Shown here one piece after another: positions 5,268-5,977 of a stretch of DNA of 5,977 nt (position 1 is the stretch's first letter; every line of letters starts with the position of its first letter). The notes beneath the pieces were generated by a model. It made no database searches, was not told the origin of the DNA, and saw nothing but the letters and a program-made list of their open reading frames with translations. The position numbers and the translations under genes are program-made. Source of the DNA: Rhodospirillales bacterium (GTDB taxonomy: Bacteria > Pseudomonadota > Alphaproteobacteria > Reyranellales > Reyranellaceae). The stretch is taken from assembly GCA_013205335.1 (NCBI GenBank), contig JABMNB010000492.1, positions 1-5,977 on the forward strand, in the 5' to 3' direction.

Positions 5268-5977
5268 CCGACGACAAGCGTCCCACATTCGGCATCGTCG
5301 GCGGAGGTTTCACCGGCACGATGCTGGCCGTTCACCTGATCGAGCAGTCACAGGTACCGGTGCGCATTCTCCTGTTCGATCGCGCGGCGGCATTCGGCAG
5401 CGGGGTGGCCTACTCGACACCCAACGACAAGCATCTGCTGAATGTTCGTGTCGGCAACATGAGCGCTTACGATTCGCGCCCGGAACATTTCATCAAGTGG
5501 CTGGAGGGTTGCCCGCAGGCGTCGGGAACCGAACCCCGCGGTCCCTTCGTGTCACGCGGGCTTTACGGTCAGTATCTTCGGTCGACCTTGTCGGCGTGTC
5601 TGGCCGCACATCCCGCCTCATCAATGATCGGCGTCGACGCTGAAGTGGTCAGCCTGACTGCCGGGACAAATTCGGTCGAGCTGCAGACAGCCGACGGCAC
5701 ACGGCATGCCGTGGATCGCCTGGCGCTGTGCGTCGGGAACTTTCCGCCAGCCCTTCCGGTGAAGCCACAGACGGGCGACGCCGGAGAGACGCATTATATT
5801 GCCAATCCGTGGAGCGGCGGGCTGTCGCATATCGGGAAAGACGATAGCGTCGTCCTGATGGGGACGGGCCTGACGATGGTCGACGTCGTGCTCGACCTTC
5901 ACTCGCGCGGACATCGCGGGAAGATCACGGCCATTTCCCGCCGAGGCTTCATGCCGTTGCCGCATCGAGACGTGGCC
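5264..5977 (+). CDS. FAD/NAD(P)-binding protein, COG4529/YdhS-like, 3' end outside window
   Basis: The first 238 codons of a flavoprotein run off the right edge; family members are usually well over 400 residues. The N-terminal dinucleotide fold shows GIVGGGFTGTMLAVHL (10-25) with the GxGxxG glycines at 13, 15 and 18, and D39 ending the second strand. GSGVAYSTP (45-53) followed by HLLNV (57-61) is the hallmark of the Pfam NAD_binding_9 (PF13454) proteins. Further on, VVLMGTGLTMVDVVLDL marks a second nucleotide-binding segment, followed by ISRRGFMPLPH. The start is GTG at 5264, since an in-frame TGA lies directly upstream at 5258-5260, with GGGG (5254-5257) as ribosome-binding site. The gap to cysA is 59 bases without a terminator, so it may share the sulfate transcript. 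The substrate of this family branch is unknown to me; a role in sulfur metabolism is inferred from position only. Confidence 0.85.
   Translation, partial: MTDDKRPTFGIVGGGFTGTMLAVHLIEQSQVPVRILLFDRAAAFGSGVAYSTPNDKHLLNVRVGNMSAYDSRPEHFIKWLEGCPQASGTEPRGPFVSRGLYGQYLRSTLSACLAAHPASSMIGVDAEVVSLTAGTNSVELQTADGTRHAVDRLALCVGNFPPALPVKPQTGDAGETHYIANPWSGGLSHIGKDDSVVLMGTGLTMVDVVLDLHSRGHRGKITAISRRGFMPLPHRDVA

Noticed and set aside
5137..5643. 168-codon + strand frame over the cysA end and flavoprotein start
   Set aside because: It is out of frame with both cysA and the FAD-binding motifs, and its translation is Arg/His-rich without recognisable features.

Overview
The window reads as a piece of a GC-rich alphaproteobacterial genome, most likely Rhizobiales-like. 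This is judged from the G/C-rich third positions, the style of the Rrf2 regulator, the fully overlapping sulfate-transport genes and an IS3-family remnant nearby. The assignment is an inference; no rRNA or other marker gene is present. All supported genes lie on the + strand.

Left part (1-777): a small, highly charged, probably helical hypothetical protein (45-335, possibly starting further left) is followed by a 442-base stretch without an intact gene. That stretch holds two interleaved inverted repeats just after the stop codon (337-367) and a decayed IS3-family OrfA remnant (about 471-684). The remnant's helix-turn-helix end and C-terminal end now lie in different reading frames, and it contains an 18-bp tandem duplication. 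A possible IS terminal repeat begins near 429. The last ~90 bases before the regulator show only weak promoter-like and dyad elements.

Middle (778-1390): an Rrf2-family regulator with four clustered cysteines (C91, C100, C103, C109) precedes a 136-base regulatory gap. The gap contains a perfect TTGACA -35-like hexamer (1299-1304). Directly after it is a 21-bp imperfect palindrome (1306-1326) that resembles the E. coli IscR type-1 site. The simplest reading is that the regulator controls the downstream sulfate operon through this dyad.

Right part (1391-5204): a complete sulfate/thiosulfate ABC importer lies in the order periplasmic binding protein (sbp/cysP-like), permease cysT, permease cysW, ATPase cysA. 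Successive genes overlap by 4 bp, overlap by 8 bp, and are 1 bp apart, so they are almost certainly one translationally coupled operon. The binding protein captures sulfate, CysT and CysW form the channel, and CysA drives import. The key binding and catalytic residues are all visible.

Right edge (5205-5977): 59 bases after cysA, a GTG-started FAD/NAD(P)-binding protein of the COG4529 (YdhS-like) type runs off the window. A 16-codon mini-ORF with a good ribosome-binding site fills the gap, and its stop codon overlaps that GTG. The most interesting hypothesis is a possible Fe-S- or cysteine-sensing Rrf2 circuit that controls sulfate uptake together with an uncharacterised flavoprotein. No wholly novel multi-gene system is evident.
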